From an uncultured Alistipes sp. (GTDB lineage Bacteria; Bacteroidota; Bacteroidia; Bacteroidales; Rikenellaceae), in NCBI GenBank assembly GCA_944321965.1, contig CALUNH010000013.1, forward strand, positions 1 to 61,086: 61,086 nucleotides of DNA. The letters are read 5' to 3'. The notes below the pieces were generated by a model, which did not search any database, had not been told where the DNA came from, and worked only from the letters and a program-made list of their open reading frames with translations. Of the stretch, positions 15,859 to 24,409 are shown piece after piece; position 1 is the first letter of the stretch; every line of letters starts with the position of its first letter. The position numbers were made by a program, and so were the translations under genes.

Positions 15859-17433
15859 TCAGTTGTTATAGGGTTTGCAGTCCCACCATACGCGCGTACC
15901 CATCTGGTCGCCCGTGCGGTTGCCGTTCTTCTGCTCGGCGTTGAGCTGTTGGATCGCCGCCTGCAGGTTCGTGTTGTTCTGCTGGTATTCCTCCACCGGG
16001 TAGGGAAGCCTTCGCGCTCCGTGCGCCACGTCAACCCCGCCGCCCGACTTGTCCGCCACCACCGGCAACAGCCGCGGGTAGCCCGTGCGGCGGTACTCCG
16101 ACCACGCTTCCACGCCCAGCGGGAAGATCGCAATCCACTTCTGGGTGATGATCCGTTCGAGATTTTCCTCGAAATGCTCGGCACCCGAAGCCCACGCGAT
16201 CGTGATCGTGCTCTGCGCCGCGGCGCTGTACGAGCCCAACGGGTCGGTATAGGCGGCCGGGCGGCTCGTGGCATCGGCCACATAGGCGTCGGCGCCGCTC
16301 GCGCCCCGCTCCTCGAACGAGAGACGGATGGCATCCTCGTAGAGCTCCTGCGCCGTCTCCTCCGATCCCCAGCGCAGTTCGTACTCCGCGCGCAGGAACG
16401 CAGCCTCCGCGGCATTGAACCACAGATAGGGAGTCGTCGACTCGACGATCAGGTTCGAATACTTCGTCATGGCCGTCGATTTGCCCGCCACGTCGATGCC
16501 GATGCGGATGCCGACGTAGTCGCCCGCGTCGTTCGGAAGGAACATCTTCTCTGTGCGCGGGTCGTTGTAGCCGGTCATGAAGCAGAGGATGTCGGCCCCG
16601 ACGCGGTGGTCGCCCCAGTCGTTGTAGATCAGCGTCGTGCGGTTCTCCGCGGCGTGCATCTGGGCGTTGTCGGCATTCGACGTGATGACGCCCCCGGCAA
16701 TAGCCTCCGAAGCCTTTGCCTTCGCCAGCTCGGGCTTCACCTCCGAGAGGCGCATCGCCATGCGGAGCTTCAGCGAGTTGGCATACCGCAGCCACTGCGC
16801 GATGTTGCCGTAATAGACCCCGTCGTAGCGGCTCCACGCCTCGGACGAGAGGGTCGTGTTGCGGCCCAGGATCTCGATCGCCTCGTCCACCTCCTCGAAC
16901 ATCTTCGTGTAGACCGCCTCCTGGGAGTCGTACTCGACGTAGAGCGATTCGTTGCTTTCGAGTTTCGAGTACGGGATCGGGCCGTAGGAGTCCGTCACGC
17001 GCTGCATGATCGCCACGCGCAGCAGCCGTGCGAAGGCAATGGCCACCTCGTCGTCCGTGCCGCCGATGATGCCCTTATAGGGCGTGTAGGTCTCGGTGAT
17101 GACGTTGGCAAAGGGCCACTTGCGCCAGTCGGCCGAGGGGTTGTAGGTCTCGAATTTCGTCTGCCAGGTGTCCACCGTGGCGCCAATGTAGCCCGCAAAG
17201 GGACCTCCGGTCAGCGACTCGTTGAACTGGTACATGTGCTCCTCGACGGGAATCACCAGACCCTGCAGGGTGCGGACCTTCGTGCCCGTCTTGTAGTTCA
17301 GAGCCTCCATCTGCTCCTCGGTCACCTGGTTGGGGTTGCGGTTGTAATCCTCGAAATCCCCCGTACAGGCCGCCAGGACCAGCACTGCGGCCGCCACGAA
17401 CGGACGGCTCATCGTTGTCATTATCTTTTTCAT
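15859..17433 (-). CDS. SusD/RagB-family outer-membrane lipoprotein (PUL 2)
   Basis: This 524-residue surface lipoprotein (lipobox VLAAC) should cap the SusC channel of PUL 2. It shares the SusD-like_2 landmarks with its paralogue: CTGDFEDYNRNPNQVTEEQM near the mature N-terminus, NSLKLRMAMRLSEVKPELAK, and ERIITQKWIAIFPLGVEAWS near the C-terminus. The middle and the far C-terminus (AAIQQLNAEQKNGN) are more divergent, where glycan contacts are expected. It follows SusC by 12 nt and precedes the GH18-like gene by 5 nt. Confidence 0.93.
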   Translation of the reverse strand: MKKIMTTMSRPFVAAAVLVLAACTGDFEDYNRNPNQVTEEQMEALNYKTGTKVRTLQGLVIPVEEHMYQFNESLTGGPFAGYIGATVDTWQTKFETYNPSADWRKWPFANVITETYTPYKGIIGGTDDEVAIAFARLLRVAIMQRVTDSYGPIPYSKLESNESLYVEYDSQEAVYTKMFEEVDEAIEILGRNTTLSSEAWSRYDGVYYGNIAQWLRYANSLKLRMAMRLSEVKPELAKAKASEAIAGGVITSNADNAQMHAAENRTTLIYNDWGDHRVGADILCFMTGYNDPRTEKMFLPNDAGDYVGIRIGIDVAGKSTAMTKYSNLIVESTTPYLWFNAAEAAFLRAEYELRWGSEETAQELYEDAIRLSFEERGASGADAYVADATSRPAAYTDPLGSYSAAAQSTITIAWASGAEHFEENLERIITQKWIAIFPLGVEAWSEYRRTGYPRLLPVVADKSGGGVDVAHGARRLPYPVEEYQQNNTNLQAAIQQLNAEQKNGNRTGDQMGTRVWWDCKPYNN

Positions 17434-17445
17434 GGCCGTAGTCGT

Positions 17446-20400
17446 TTAGAATTGGAATTTGACACTGAAACCGAGGCTCCGGAGCGACGGCATCATGAAG
17501 TAGTCGATGCCCTGGTAGTTCAGCCCGGTTGAAGCGACGGATTCGGGGTCGAAGGGTGCCTTGCAGTAGATCATCCAGAGGTTGCGGCCGACGAACGAGA
17601 CGGTCATGCGCATCTTGTCGCGGAACCACTTCGTGGGGAGCGTGTAGCCTAACGAGAGCTCCTGCAGGCGGAAGTTCGTAGCCGAATAGGTGTAATACTG
17701 CGGCAACCCCGACTGCGAGCCGATGGCCTGATACCACTTCTGGGCGTCGACCAGTTCGCGGCCGTTGATCCATACGCCCCCGGCATCGCGCGCCGCGGCC
17801 GAGGCCTCCGAAACGCCGTAGAGGTCCAGATTGGCCTGCGTGGCCGAGTAGCAGATGCCGCCGATGCGGCCCGTGAAGAGCACGCCGAGATTCACGCCCT
17901 TCCACGAAAAGTCATTGCGCCACGCCAGGTTGTGGTTCGGGAAGACCGACCCGAGGTAGATATCCTCCCCTTCGTCGGTCAGCAGCAGATTCCCGCTCCG
18001 GTCCACCTCGACGTAGCCGTTTTCGTTGAAGCGCAGGTCCGACGTCGTGTAGAGGTCGCCCAGCGTGCCGCCCTCCTTCAAGATGTATTTCGCCTTTCCG
18101 AGGCCCTTGATGTCGAGTTTTTCGAGGTTCAGCGGTTCGCCCGTCACGGGATTCACGGCATTGGCCGCCAGTTCGATGATCTCGTTGCGGTTCCACGAGT
18201 AGGTGAAGTTCGTCCCCCAGCGGAAGTCGCCCCAGCGGTTGTCATACCCGGCCGAAGCCTCGACACCCGTATTGCGGACATGTCCCGTCTGGAGGTAGAT
18301 CGTCGTGTAGGAGGACGAAGGCGGCAGCGAAGGGTCGAAGGTCTGGTTCTTCGTGTCGGCCTGATACCACGATACCGAGAGGTTCACGTGTTTCCACAGC
18401 CGCGCGTCGAGACCCACTTCGTAGGTGGTCGTGCGTTCGGGTTTCAGGTCGCCGATCGGATAGTGGGTCTTGTCCTTCCAGACGCGGTTAGTGGCGTCGT
18501 ATTCGTAGGTCGGGATCGTCAGGTAGCGCGGGAACGGTGTACCCACCGAGGCGATCGAGCCGCGGAGTTTCAGGTAGTTCACCGCATCGCCCATCTTCCA
18601 CAGCGAGGTGGGGACCCACGAAAGGCCAACCGAAGGATAGAAGAACGACGAGGAGGACGATCCGGCGATCTGCGAGGCCCAGTCGTTGCGGCCCGTGACG
18701 GTCAGGTAGAGCATCTGCCGCCACCCCACCTCCACCGAGGCGAAGATCGACTGGGTCTGCTCCTGCCAGCCCGTCTTCTCGGCCCGTTTCTTCGTGTCGT
18801 CGAGGTCGAAGACGTTGAAGACGTTCGGGAGGCCGTTTTCCTGAATCGGACCGCGATAGGAGAGTTCGTCGCTCTTCACGTTGTTGACCGAGGCGCCGAC
18901 GTTGGCCGTCAGCGACCAGTCGTCACCGAACGTCTTGTTGATGTTCACCATCACGTCGCCGTAGGTCTGCGAGTCGTAGGCGCGGGCTTCGGTATAGTGG
19001 CCGTTCTTGCCGCCGTCGGTGATCGTGGTGTTCGACGAAGCGTAGAGTTTCTGCGTGTAGAGCGAATTGGCGTTGTCGATCCTGACGCGCCCCGTAACGT
19101 TCAGCCACGGCAGGATGTCATACGAGGCCGAGAACGAGAGCATATAACGCTTCTTGTCCGTGTTGCGGAGGTTGCGGTAGGCGATCCAGTAGGGATTCTG
19201 CATCCTGAGGTCGCCGCCCTCCATGTCCGAGGACCAGAACTGCTCCATGAGTTTCGTCCCCTCGTTGTAACGCTCGAAATGCCGGTAAAGATCGAAGTTC
19301 TCACCCCGCGGGAAGAGGTAGGCAGGAACCAAAGGGTTTGAATAGACACCCTGATTGGTCATGTTCTGGTCCTGCTGGTAGATGTAGCTCGCCGAAGCAT
19401 CCAGACGAAGGCGGTCTTTCAGAAAATAACTCGTATTGCGAAACGTGAAGTTGTAACGGTCGTATTCGTTGTTGGGGATGATGCCGTCCGAATTGACCGA
19501 AGCAGCCGAAAAGTAGGTCTGGTTGCGGTCCGTACCGCCCGAAACCGTCACGGCATTCGTATAGACATGGCCCGTCTCGAAGAAGTCGTTCGGGGTATAG
19601 CCATAGTTTGAGGCGGGATTCAGCCGCTCACCCCAACTGTAGATATTCGACCCGCTCCGCTGGCCGTTGAGCCCCGTGCCGTAGCGGTTCTGGAACTCCG
19701 GCAGAACGAAGGGGTTCAGAAATTCCGTATTGCTCGAAAGCGTCACCTTCAGGGCCCCGGACTGTCCTTTCTTCGTGGTGATCATCACGGCGCCGTTCGC
19801 AGCCTCCGAACCGTAGAGGGCCGCGGCCGCAGCGCCCGTCAGCACCGAGATCGACTCGATGTCCTCGGGGTTCAGGTCCGCGATCGACTCCGTGGCGCCG
19901 CGCGAGTCGAACTCCGTGCCGCCACCACCCCCGAAGTTGTACATCGGGATGCCGTCGATCACATAGAGCGCATTCGAAGACTGCGAAATCGACTTGTTAC
20001 CGCGCAGGGTGACCTTCGTGGCGCCGCCCACGCCCGACGACGAGGCGTTGATCGTCACACCGGCGACCTTGCCCGCGAGCGAATTCATGAAGTTGGCATC
20101 CTTGACCATCGTAATGTCCGCGGCATCGACCTGCTGGACGTTGTACGACAGGGCTTTTTCCTGACGGCGGATGCCGAGGGCCGTGACGACCACCTGCTCG
20201 ATCTCGGAGGTCGATTCCCGGAGCGTAATCGAGAAGTTCGTGCGCGTCCCGACGGTTACGATGGCGGATTCGTAGCCGAGGTAGCTGATCTCCAGTTCGC
20301 GGGAGGCCGCCGGAGCCGGGACCTCCAGCGTAAAGCGTCCCTCGGCATCGGTCGAGACGCCGACGGTCGTGCCGCGGACAATGACCGAGGCGCCGATGAC

Positions 20401-20784
20401 CGGCAGCCCCTTTTCGTCGAGCACCCGGCCCGAAACGGAGACGGCCCGGTCCGGCGAGGCGGCCGGACGCCGGAAGAGCAGGATGTTCGTCCCTTCGACG
20501 GAATAGGCGATGTCCGTACCGCGCAGCATCTCGTCGAGAGCCTTTTTCAAGGGTTCGTTCTCCACGTGGACCGAGACGGGACGGTCGGTATCGATATCGT
20601 CGGCAATCCCGAAAAGATATTTCGTCTGCTTTTCGATGGAGCGGATAACCAGTTCCATTTTCGTTCGGTTTTCCCGGATGGTCACCCGGACGTTTTGGGC
20701 ATAACTGCCCGCTGCGGGGAACAACAGGGCCGGAACGAACAAAAGAATATGCAGACGGATTTGCTGAATAATCTTTTTATTCAT
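17446..20784 (-). CDS. SusC/RagA-family TonB-dependent outer-membrane transporter (PUL 2)
   Basis: This 1112-residue receptor has a signal peptide (about 1-29), an STN signalling domain (about 31-105), a carboxypeptidase-regulatory-like domain (about 115-200), the plug (VVTALGIRRQEKALSYNV, YVIDGIPMYN, ALYGSEAANGAVMITT) and a barrel ending in VKFQF. It is closely similar to SusC 1 along its whole length. At the DNA level, 52 nt at 20023-20074 match 3095-3146 at 50 positions, in inverted orientation. A variable loop (YNFGGGGGTEF versus FNNSSKGGMEF) and several barrel stretches differ. A leader of about 200 nt with conserved blocks separates it from the FecR gene. Confidence 0.93.
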   Translation of the reverse strand: MNKKIIQQIRLHILLFVPALLFPAAGSYAQNVRVTIRENRTKMELVIRSIEKQTKYLFGIADDIDTDRPVSVHVENEPLKKALDEMLRGTDIAYSVEGTNILLFRRPAASPDRAVSVSGRVLDEKGLPVIGASVIVRGTTVGVSTDAEGRFTLEVPAPAASRELEISYLGYESAIVTVGTRTNFSITLRESTSEIEQVVVTALGIRRQEKALSYNVQQVDAADITMVKDANFMNSLAGKVAGVTINASSSGVGGATKVTLRGNKSISQSSNALYVIDGIPMYNFGGGGGTEFDSRGATESIADLNPEDIESISVLTGAAAAALYGSEAANGAVMITTKKGQSGALKVTLSSNTEFLNPFVLPEFQNRYGTGLNGQRSGSNIYSWGERLNPASNYGYTPNDFFETGHVYTNAVTVSGGTDRNQTYFSAASVNSDGIIPNNEYDRYNFTFRNTSYFLKDRLRLDASASYIYQQDQNMTNQGVYSNPLVPAYLFPRGENFDLYRHFERYNEGTKLMEQFWSSDMEGGDLRMQNPYWIAYRNLRNTDKKRYMLSFSASYDILPWLNVTGRVRIDNANSLYTQKLYASSNTTITDGGKNGHYTEARAYDSQTYGDVMVNINKTFGDDWSLTANVGASVNNVKSDELSYRGPIQENGLPNVFNVFDLDDTKKRAEKTGWQEQTQSIFASVEVGWRQMLYLTVTGRNDWASQIAGSSSSSFFYPSVGLSWVPTSLWKMGDAVNYLKLRGSIASVGTPFPRYLTIPTYEYDATNRVWKDKTHYPIGDLKPERTTTYEVGLDARLWKHVNLSVSWYQADTKNQTFDPSLPPSSSYTTIYLQTGHVRNTGVEASAGYDNRWGDFRWGTNFTYSWNRNEIIELAANAVNPVTGEPLNLEKLDIKGLGKAKYILKEGGTLGDLYTTSDLRFNENGYVEVDRSGNLLLTDEGEDIYLGSVFPNHNLAWRNDFSWKGVNLGVLFTGRIGGICYSATQANLDLYGVSEASAAARDAGGVWINGRELVDAQKWYQAIGSQSGLPQYYTYSATNFRLQELSLGYTLPTKWFRDKMRMTVSFVGRNLWMIYCKAPFDPESVASTGLNYQGIDYFMMPSLRSLGFSVKFQF

Positions 20785-20844
20785 ACATTTGTGAGTTAAG
20801 GTTCAAGTAAAAATCGATTGGTATTTTTGGCTGAACTGCGGTCT

Positions 20845-20864
20845 GCGGGTGCTGCAACGCCCGC
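20845..20864 (-). promoter_or_regulatory. Leader hairpin upstream of susC 2
   Basis: Read on the - strand, GCGGG and CCCGC pair around a loop containing GCAGCA. It lies 60 nt before the SusC start, close to where the stronger hairpin 2312-2344 lies before susC 1. Only the loop core and a nearby CCGCAGACC block are conserved. The short stem makes this tentative. Confidence 0.35.
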
Positions 20865-20917
20865 GGGCCTTTTTTTGTACGCAGGCCAAAAAAGAGAGGT
20901 TTGCAGGTTTGCGGGTT

Positions 20918-20934
20918 CTTATATCATAGGCAGG
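20918..20934 (-). promoter_or_regulatory. Candidate ECF-dependent promoter block before susC 2
   Basis: CCTGCCTATGATATAA on the - strand starts 150 nt before the SusC start and matches the block at 2245-2260 before susC 1 except for one base. It is a candidate promoter or operator for the PUL sigma system. Confidence 0.45.
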
Positions 20935-20983
20935 CAGTTTTTTTGAATTCCGACAATAAGGGTTCCCGATTCGGACGCCCGGG

Positions 20984-21946
20984 TCAGCGTATGAAGATGC
21001 GGTTCGAGGCGTTGTCGTATTCGAAGGTGAAGTCCGAAGCGCGCTGCAGAACCCGCGGGGCATGATCCACCCCTTCTGCTGTTCTGACCTTCAGGTGTTT
21101 GTAACGGATGGCCGGAGCCTCCCGGCGTTCGACGACGACCTCCACGCCGTAGTATTTCTCCAGTTTGGCGACGATCTGTTCGAAACTGTTTCCGCCGAAG
21201 GAGACGATGCCTTCGGTCCAGAGATAGTCGTCGCGGTTTGCGAGTTCATCGAGATAGAGGTGCCCGTTGCGCAGGTCGACGACCGTATTGGGTTCCATCA
21301 GGATCTGTTCGTCGTTCAGCTTGTTGCGCACGGCGACGCATCCCTGGAAGAGGGCTGTCGAGAATTCGAGCGTCTGCTCGTCGGCCAGCACGTTGAACTG
21401 CGTGCCGCGGACCTCGACGTCGCAGGCGAAAGTCTCCACGACAAAGGGGTGTTCCGCATCGTGTTTGACGTCGAACATCGCCTCGCCCTCCAACCGCACG
21501 CGGCGTTCGGGGCCGTTGAAGAGCGCCGGATAGGTGATCCGGCTCTTCGAATTGAGGCGGACGAGCGTTCCGTCCGCGAGTGCGAGCCGGATGTGCTGTC
21601 CGGCCGGCGCCTCGATCGACGTGGTTTGGCGGACCATCCGCTCCAGGCGCTGGGTGAAGAGGAGATAACTGAGCCCGAATGCGAGGAGCAGCGCCGCGGC
21701 GATTCCGCAGGCCTGTCGGAAGATCTTGGCGTGCCGGATCCTGTATAGGAGGTTTCTGTCGGCTTCGGGCATCAGTTCCGGTTCGTTCATGATGCTGAGC
21801 AGGAACAGGTCGTGGGTTTCGTTCAGGTGTTTCTGGTGTTCCTCGGGATTTTCGTTCAGCCAGGCCGCGATCCGGTCCGTCTCCTCGTTGGAGGCTTGAC
21901 CTGCGAAGAATCGGAAGAGGAGCGTATCCGGGATTTCGTGTTTCAT
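20984..21946 (-). CDS. FecR-family anti-sigma factor (PUL 2)
   Basis: This 320-residue inner-membrane protein pairs with the ECF sigma encoded divergently at 22144. It has a cytoplasmic N-terminal domain (about 1-75), a transmembrane segment (about 80-97, CGIAAALLLAFGLSYLLFTQ), a periplasmic FecR domain (about 108-210, with EAPAGQHIRLALADGTLVRL and VRGTQFNV) and a C-terminal DUF4974-like domain (about 250-320, FGGNSFEQIVAKLEKYYGVE). Unlike PUL 1, where sigma and anti-sigma run in the same direction, here the two genes diverge from a 197-bp spacer. It carries the conserved TTTATTTGCAC block 75 nt upstream. Confidence 0.9.
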   Translation of the reverse strand: MKHEIPDTLLFRFFAGQASNEETDRIAAWLNENPEEHQKHLNETHDLFLLSIMNEPELMPEADRNLLYRIRHAKIFRQACGIAAALLLAFGLSYLLFTQRLERMVRQTTSIEAPAGQHIRLALADGTLVRLNSKSRITYPALFNGPERRVRLEGEAMFDVKHDAEHPFVVETFACDVEVRGTQFNVLADEQTLEFSTALFQGCVAVRNKLNDEQILMEPNTVVDLRNGHLYLDELANRDDYLWTEGIVSFGGNSFEQIVAKLEKYYGVEVVVERREAPAIRYKHLKVRTAEGVDHAPRVLQRASDFTFEYDNASNRIFIR

Positions 21947-22010
21947 CGTATCGTTTTTTGGGTCTCTTCTGTAATATTAATGCACGGGAGCGGGAGATAC
22001 CCCCCCCGGC

Positions 22011-22021
22011 GTGCAAATAAA
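22011..22021 (-). promoter_or_regulatory. Block conserved upstream of both fecR genes (copy 2)
   Basis: TTTATTTGCAC on the - strand, beginning 75 nt before the FecR start. It is identical to 1169-1179, which begins 76 nt before the other FecR. An AT-rich flank and a following GC-rich stretch are also shared. Confidence 0.45.
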
Positions 22022-22117
22022 TTTATTTATTAAATCGCACCGTCCCGTCCCGGGGCCCGGAACCGGGATCGGGATTTGAAAACGCGCCCGGCCGTGGTGT
22101 TTGCAATAAATTTTTTA

Positions 22118-22125
22118 TACCTTTG
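22118..22125 (+). promoter_or_regulatory. -7 element for ECF sigma gene 2
   Basis: TACCTTTG matches the Bacteroidetes TAnnTTTG element exactly. Transcription would start near 22132, 12 nt before the ATG at 22144. No TTTG lies at the ideal distance upstream; the nearest, at 22100-22103, is too close. Confidence 0.5.
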
Positions 22126-22143
22126 TCGGAACAGCACGGAACC

Positions 22144-22719
22144 ATGCAGGAAACGCAGACAAACGGTTTGACCCAGGAGTTGTTCGAGCAGCTTTTTCAC
22201 CGCTGCGAGCGGAAGCTGTGTGCCGTTGCATATGCCTTCGTGCGCGACCGGGACACGGCCAGGGATATCGTGAACGACAGTTTCACCACGGTATGGAACC
22301 GGCGGGCGAGTCTCGAACCGGTGAATCTGGAGGCCTATCTGTTCCAGGTTGTGAGAAACCGGAGCCTGGAATATCGCCGCAGCCGGCGTCTCGAACGGGC
22401 CGTTTATGAGAAGATCCTGATGAAGGAGCGCGGGGTGATGGATTACTATACGCGGACCATTGAGTGCTGCGATCCCAATGAACTGTTCCGTTCGGAGATC
22501 ATGGATATCTGCCGCAGACAGTTGGCGCAGATGCCGGAGCTTCGCCGACAGATATTCACGGCGCACAAGTTCGGCGGCCAGAGCTACAAGGAGATCGCCG
22601 ACAGCAAGGGGATCACCTTGAAGAAGGTGGATCGGGAGTTGCAGACGGCGATGAGCAAACTGCGGCTTTCGCTGAAGGACTATCTGTTGATTTTCGTGAT
22701 GCTGTTTTTTCGGATCTGA
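22144..22719 (+). CDS. ECF-type RNA polymerase sigma factor (PUL 2)
   Basis: This 191-residue sigma factor has region 2 at about residues 15-85 (ELFEQLFHRCERKLCAVAYA, ARDIVNDSFTTVWNRR) and region 4 at about 125-185 (QMPELRRQIFTAHKFGGQSY, then EIADSKGITLKKVDRELQTA). It diverges from its anti-sigma gene and should activate PUL 2. I chose the ATG at 22144; the in-frame TTG at 22123 overlaps the -7 element. The 192 bp up to the recombinase gene at 22912 show no further feature. Confidence 0.9.
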   Translation: MQETQTNGLTQELFEQLFHRCERKLCAVAYAFVRDRDTARDIVNDSFTTVWNRRASLEPVNLEAYLFQVVRNRSLEYRRSRRLERAVYEKILMKERGVMDYYTRTIECCDPNELFRSEIMDICRRQLAQMPELRRQIFTAHKFGGQSYKEIADSKGITLKKVDRELQTAMSKLRLSLKDYLLIFVMLFFRI

Positions 22720-22911
22720 GTACCTTTTCGGTATTGTTCTGTTGTAGACCTTTTCCCGGGATTTGTTCGGAATGTCGGGGAATGGCCTGTATATTGTGCG
22801 ATTTTACGGGATCGGAGGTCATTTTGGCGTATTGTTCCGCCCGTGTGGAGTGGATTTAGCCGCATGTTGCTTAAACTTACGGGATTTGAGGCAACTTATT
22901 CCAACACGATT

Positions 22912-24117
22912 ATGGCAACAGTAAAGGTAAAATTCCGGAAATCGACCGTTCCGGGGAGAACGGGCTCCATCTACTACCAGGTGTCGCATCGCGGCAAAAT
23001 GCTTCGGATTCCGACTTCGCTCCGCCTGCATCCCGAGGAGTGGGAGACGAGTCGTCGGCAGCTTTCCGTTGCGGGTTCTGATTCGTTCGTGCAGTTCCGC
23101 ATTGAGAGCGACCTTGCGGCGTTGAACCGGATCATCCAGCGATTTGAGCTTGCGGACCGGGACTACGACGTCGGGGAGATCGAACATCAGTTTCGGGTTC
23201 CGCAGCATCAGACGACGATCCTGGCCTTCATGCGGCAGCAGATCGACCAGCTCGAAGCGAGCCGTCGTTTCGGCACGGCGCGCAACTACCACCGGGCGCT
23301 GAACAGCCTCTCGGCCTACTTCAACGGCGAGGACCTTCCCTTCCAGGCGCTGACCGAGCAGGTGGTCGAGCACTACGGTGCGACGCTGGAGCAGCGCGGT
23401 GTGGTCCGGAATTCCGTATCGTTCTACATGCGGATTCTGCGCTCGGACTACAACAAGGCCGTGCGTCTTCACCTTGTGGAGCAGTCCTACCCTTTCCGAC
23501 ACGTCTACACCGGGGTCGACACCACGCGCAAGCGGGCTGTCGACGAACGGATCATCGCCCGGCTGTTCCAGCTCGACCTGCGCCATTCGGTACCGCTGAC
23601 CCGGGCGCGGGACCTCTTCATCTTCAGCTACTGCACCCGTGGCATGGTCTTCGTGGACATGGCCTACCTGCGGAAGACGAACATCCGCAACGGTACGATC
23701 TGCTATACGCGGCACAAGACGCATCAGCAGCTGTGCGTGCGGATCGAGCCGGTCGTACAGCGCATCATCGACAAGTATGTATGTTCCTTTCCGGTCTATG
23801 TGCTTCCGGTGCTTCGGGCGGAGGGTGCCGCCGAGGCCTTTGCGCAGTACCAGACGGCGCTGAACTACTACAACCGGCAGTTGAAGGTTCTTTCCGGGCT
23901 TCTGGAGCTCGATTACGGGCTCTCCTCCTACACGGCCCGTCACAGTTGGGCGACGGCGGCCCGGAACCACAACATCCCGATTTCGGTGATCAGTGCCGGG
24001 ATGGGACACACTTCGGAGCGCACGACGCAAATCTACCTTTCGCTGCTGGAGAACTCGGTCATCGACACGGCCAACCGACAGCTTACGTCGCTGTTCGACG
24101 GGGCCGCGGAACCGTAG
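22912..24117 (+). CDS. Tyrosine recombinase / integrase
   Basis: This 401-residue site-specific recombinase cuts and rejoins DNA at paired sites. An N-terminal arm-binding segment (about 1-95) and a SAM-like core-binding domain (about 100-200, FMRQQIDQLEASRRFGTARN) precede the catalytic domain. The catalytic set appears complete: Arg243 (CTRGM), Lys269 (RHKTH), Arg343 (TARHSW), His366 (GHTSE) and nucleophile Tyr375 (TTQIYL). The length fits Bacteroidetes chromosomal invertases and transposon integrases alike. I chose the ATG at 22912 (MATVKVKFRKS), the usual family start. No att site, IS or conjugative genes are visible nearby. Its position beside two inverted paralogous PULs raises the possibility of DNA inversion. 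The 292 bp after it hold nothing but the promoter at 24397. Confidence 0.9.
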   Translation: MATVKVKFRKSTVPGRTGSIYYQVSHRGKMLRIPTSLRLHPEEWETSRRQLSVAGSDSFVQFRIESDLAALNRIIQRFELADRDYDVGEIEHQFRVPQHQTTILAFMRQQIDQLEASRRFGTARNYHRALNSLSAYFNGEDLPFQALTEQVVEHYGATLEQRGVVRNSVSFYMRILRSDYNKAVRLHLVEQSYPFRHVYTGVDTTRKRAVDERIIARLFQLDLRHSVPLTRARDLFIFSYCTRGMVFVDMAYLRKTNIRNGTICYTRHKTHQQLCVRIEPVVQRIIDKYVCSFPVYVLPVLRAEGAAEAFAQYQTALNYYNRQLKVLSGLLELDYGLSSYTARHSWATAARNHNIPISVISAGMGHTSERTTQIYLSLLENSVIDTANRQLTSLFDGAAEP

Positions 24118-24396
24118 TTGTATACGGTTCCGCGCCGTTTTTCCAGTGTCGGCCGGTTTGCCGGTCGACGCTCTTTTTGAGCCGCTTCTGCGAAGCGCCC
24201 GGAAAAACGGCGCTGTTTTTCGCGGCCCCCGCCCCGCCGACCCTACCGTGCTCCGGAGCTTTCAGCCCGGCCCCGCCTCACCTCGCCCGGCGTTCCACTC
24301 TGCCCGGTCCTCCTGCACTCCGGGGCTTTCCGCGGCCGGACCTCCCCCCCCCTCGAAAATCCCGGCGGATTCTCCGAAATATTCCGCACGAAATCG

Positions 24397-24404
24397 TATC
24401 TTTG
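24397..24404 (+). promoter_or_regulatory. -7 element before the LuxC-like gene
   Basis: TATCTTTG is an exact TAnnTTTG match ending 5 nt before the ATG at 24410. If the usual 7-nt spacing to the start site holds, the mRNA is leaderless or nearly so. No clear TTTG lies 20 nt upstream. Confidence 0.5.
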
Positions 24405-24409
24405 CGACG

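Noticed and set aside
22912-24117. An integrative element or prophage around the recombinase
   Set aside because: No att repeats, excisionase, relaxase, structural phage genes or composition break are visible, and flanking genes look like normal chromosome. tRNA-Leu is 2.9 kb away and intact.
23993-24409. A 139-residue N-terminal extension of the LuxC-like protein
   Set aside because: It overlaps the end of the integrase gene and crosses the promoter, is Arg/Ser/Pro-rich, and is absent from the family.
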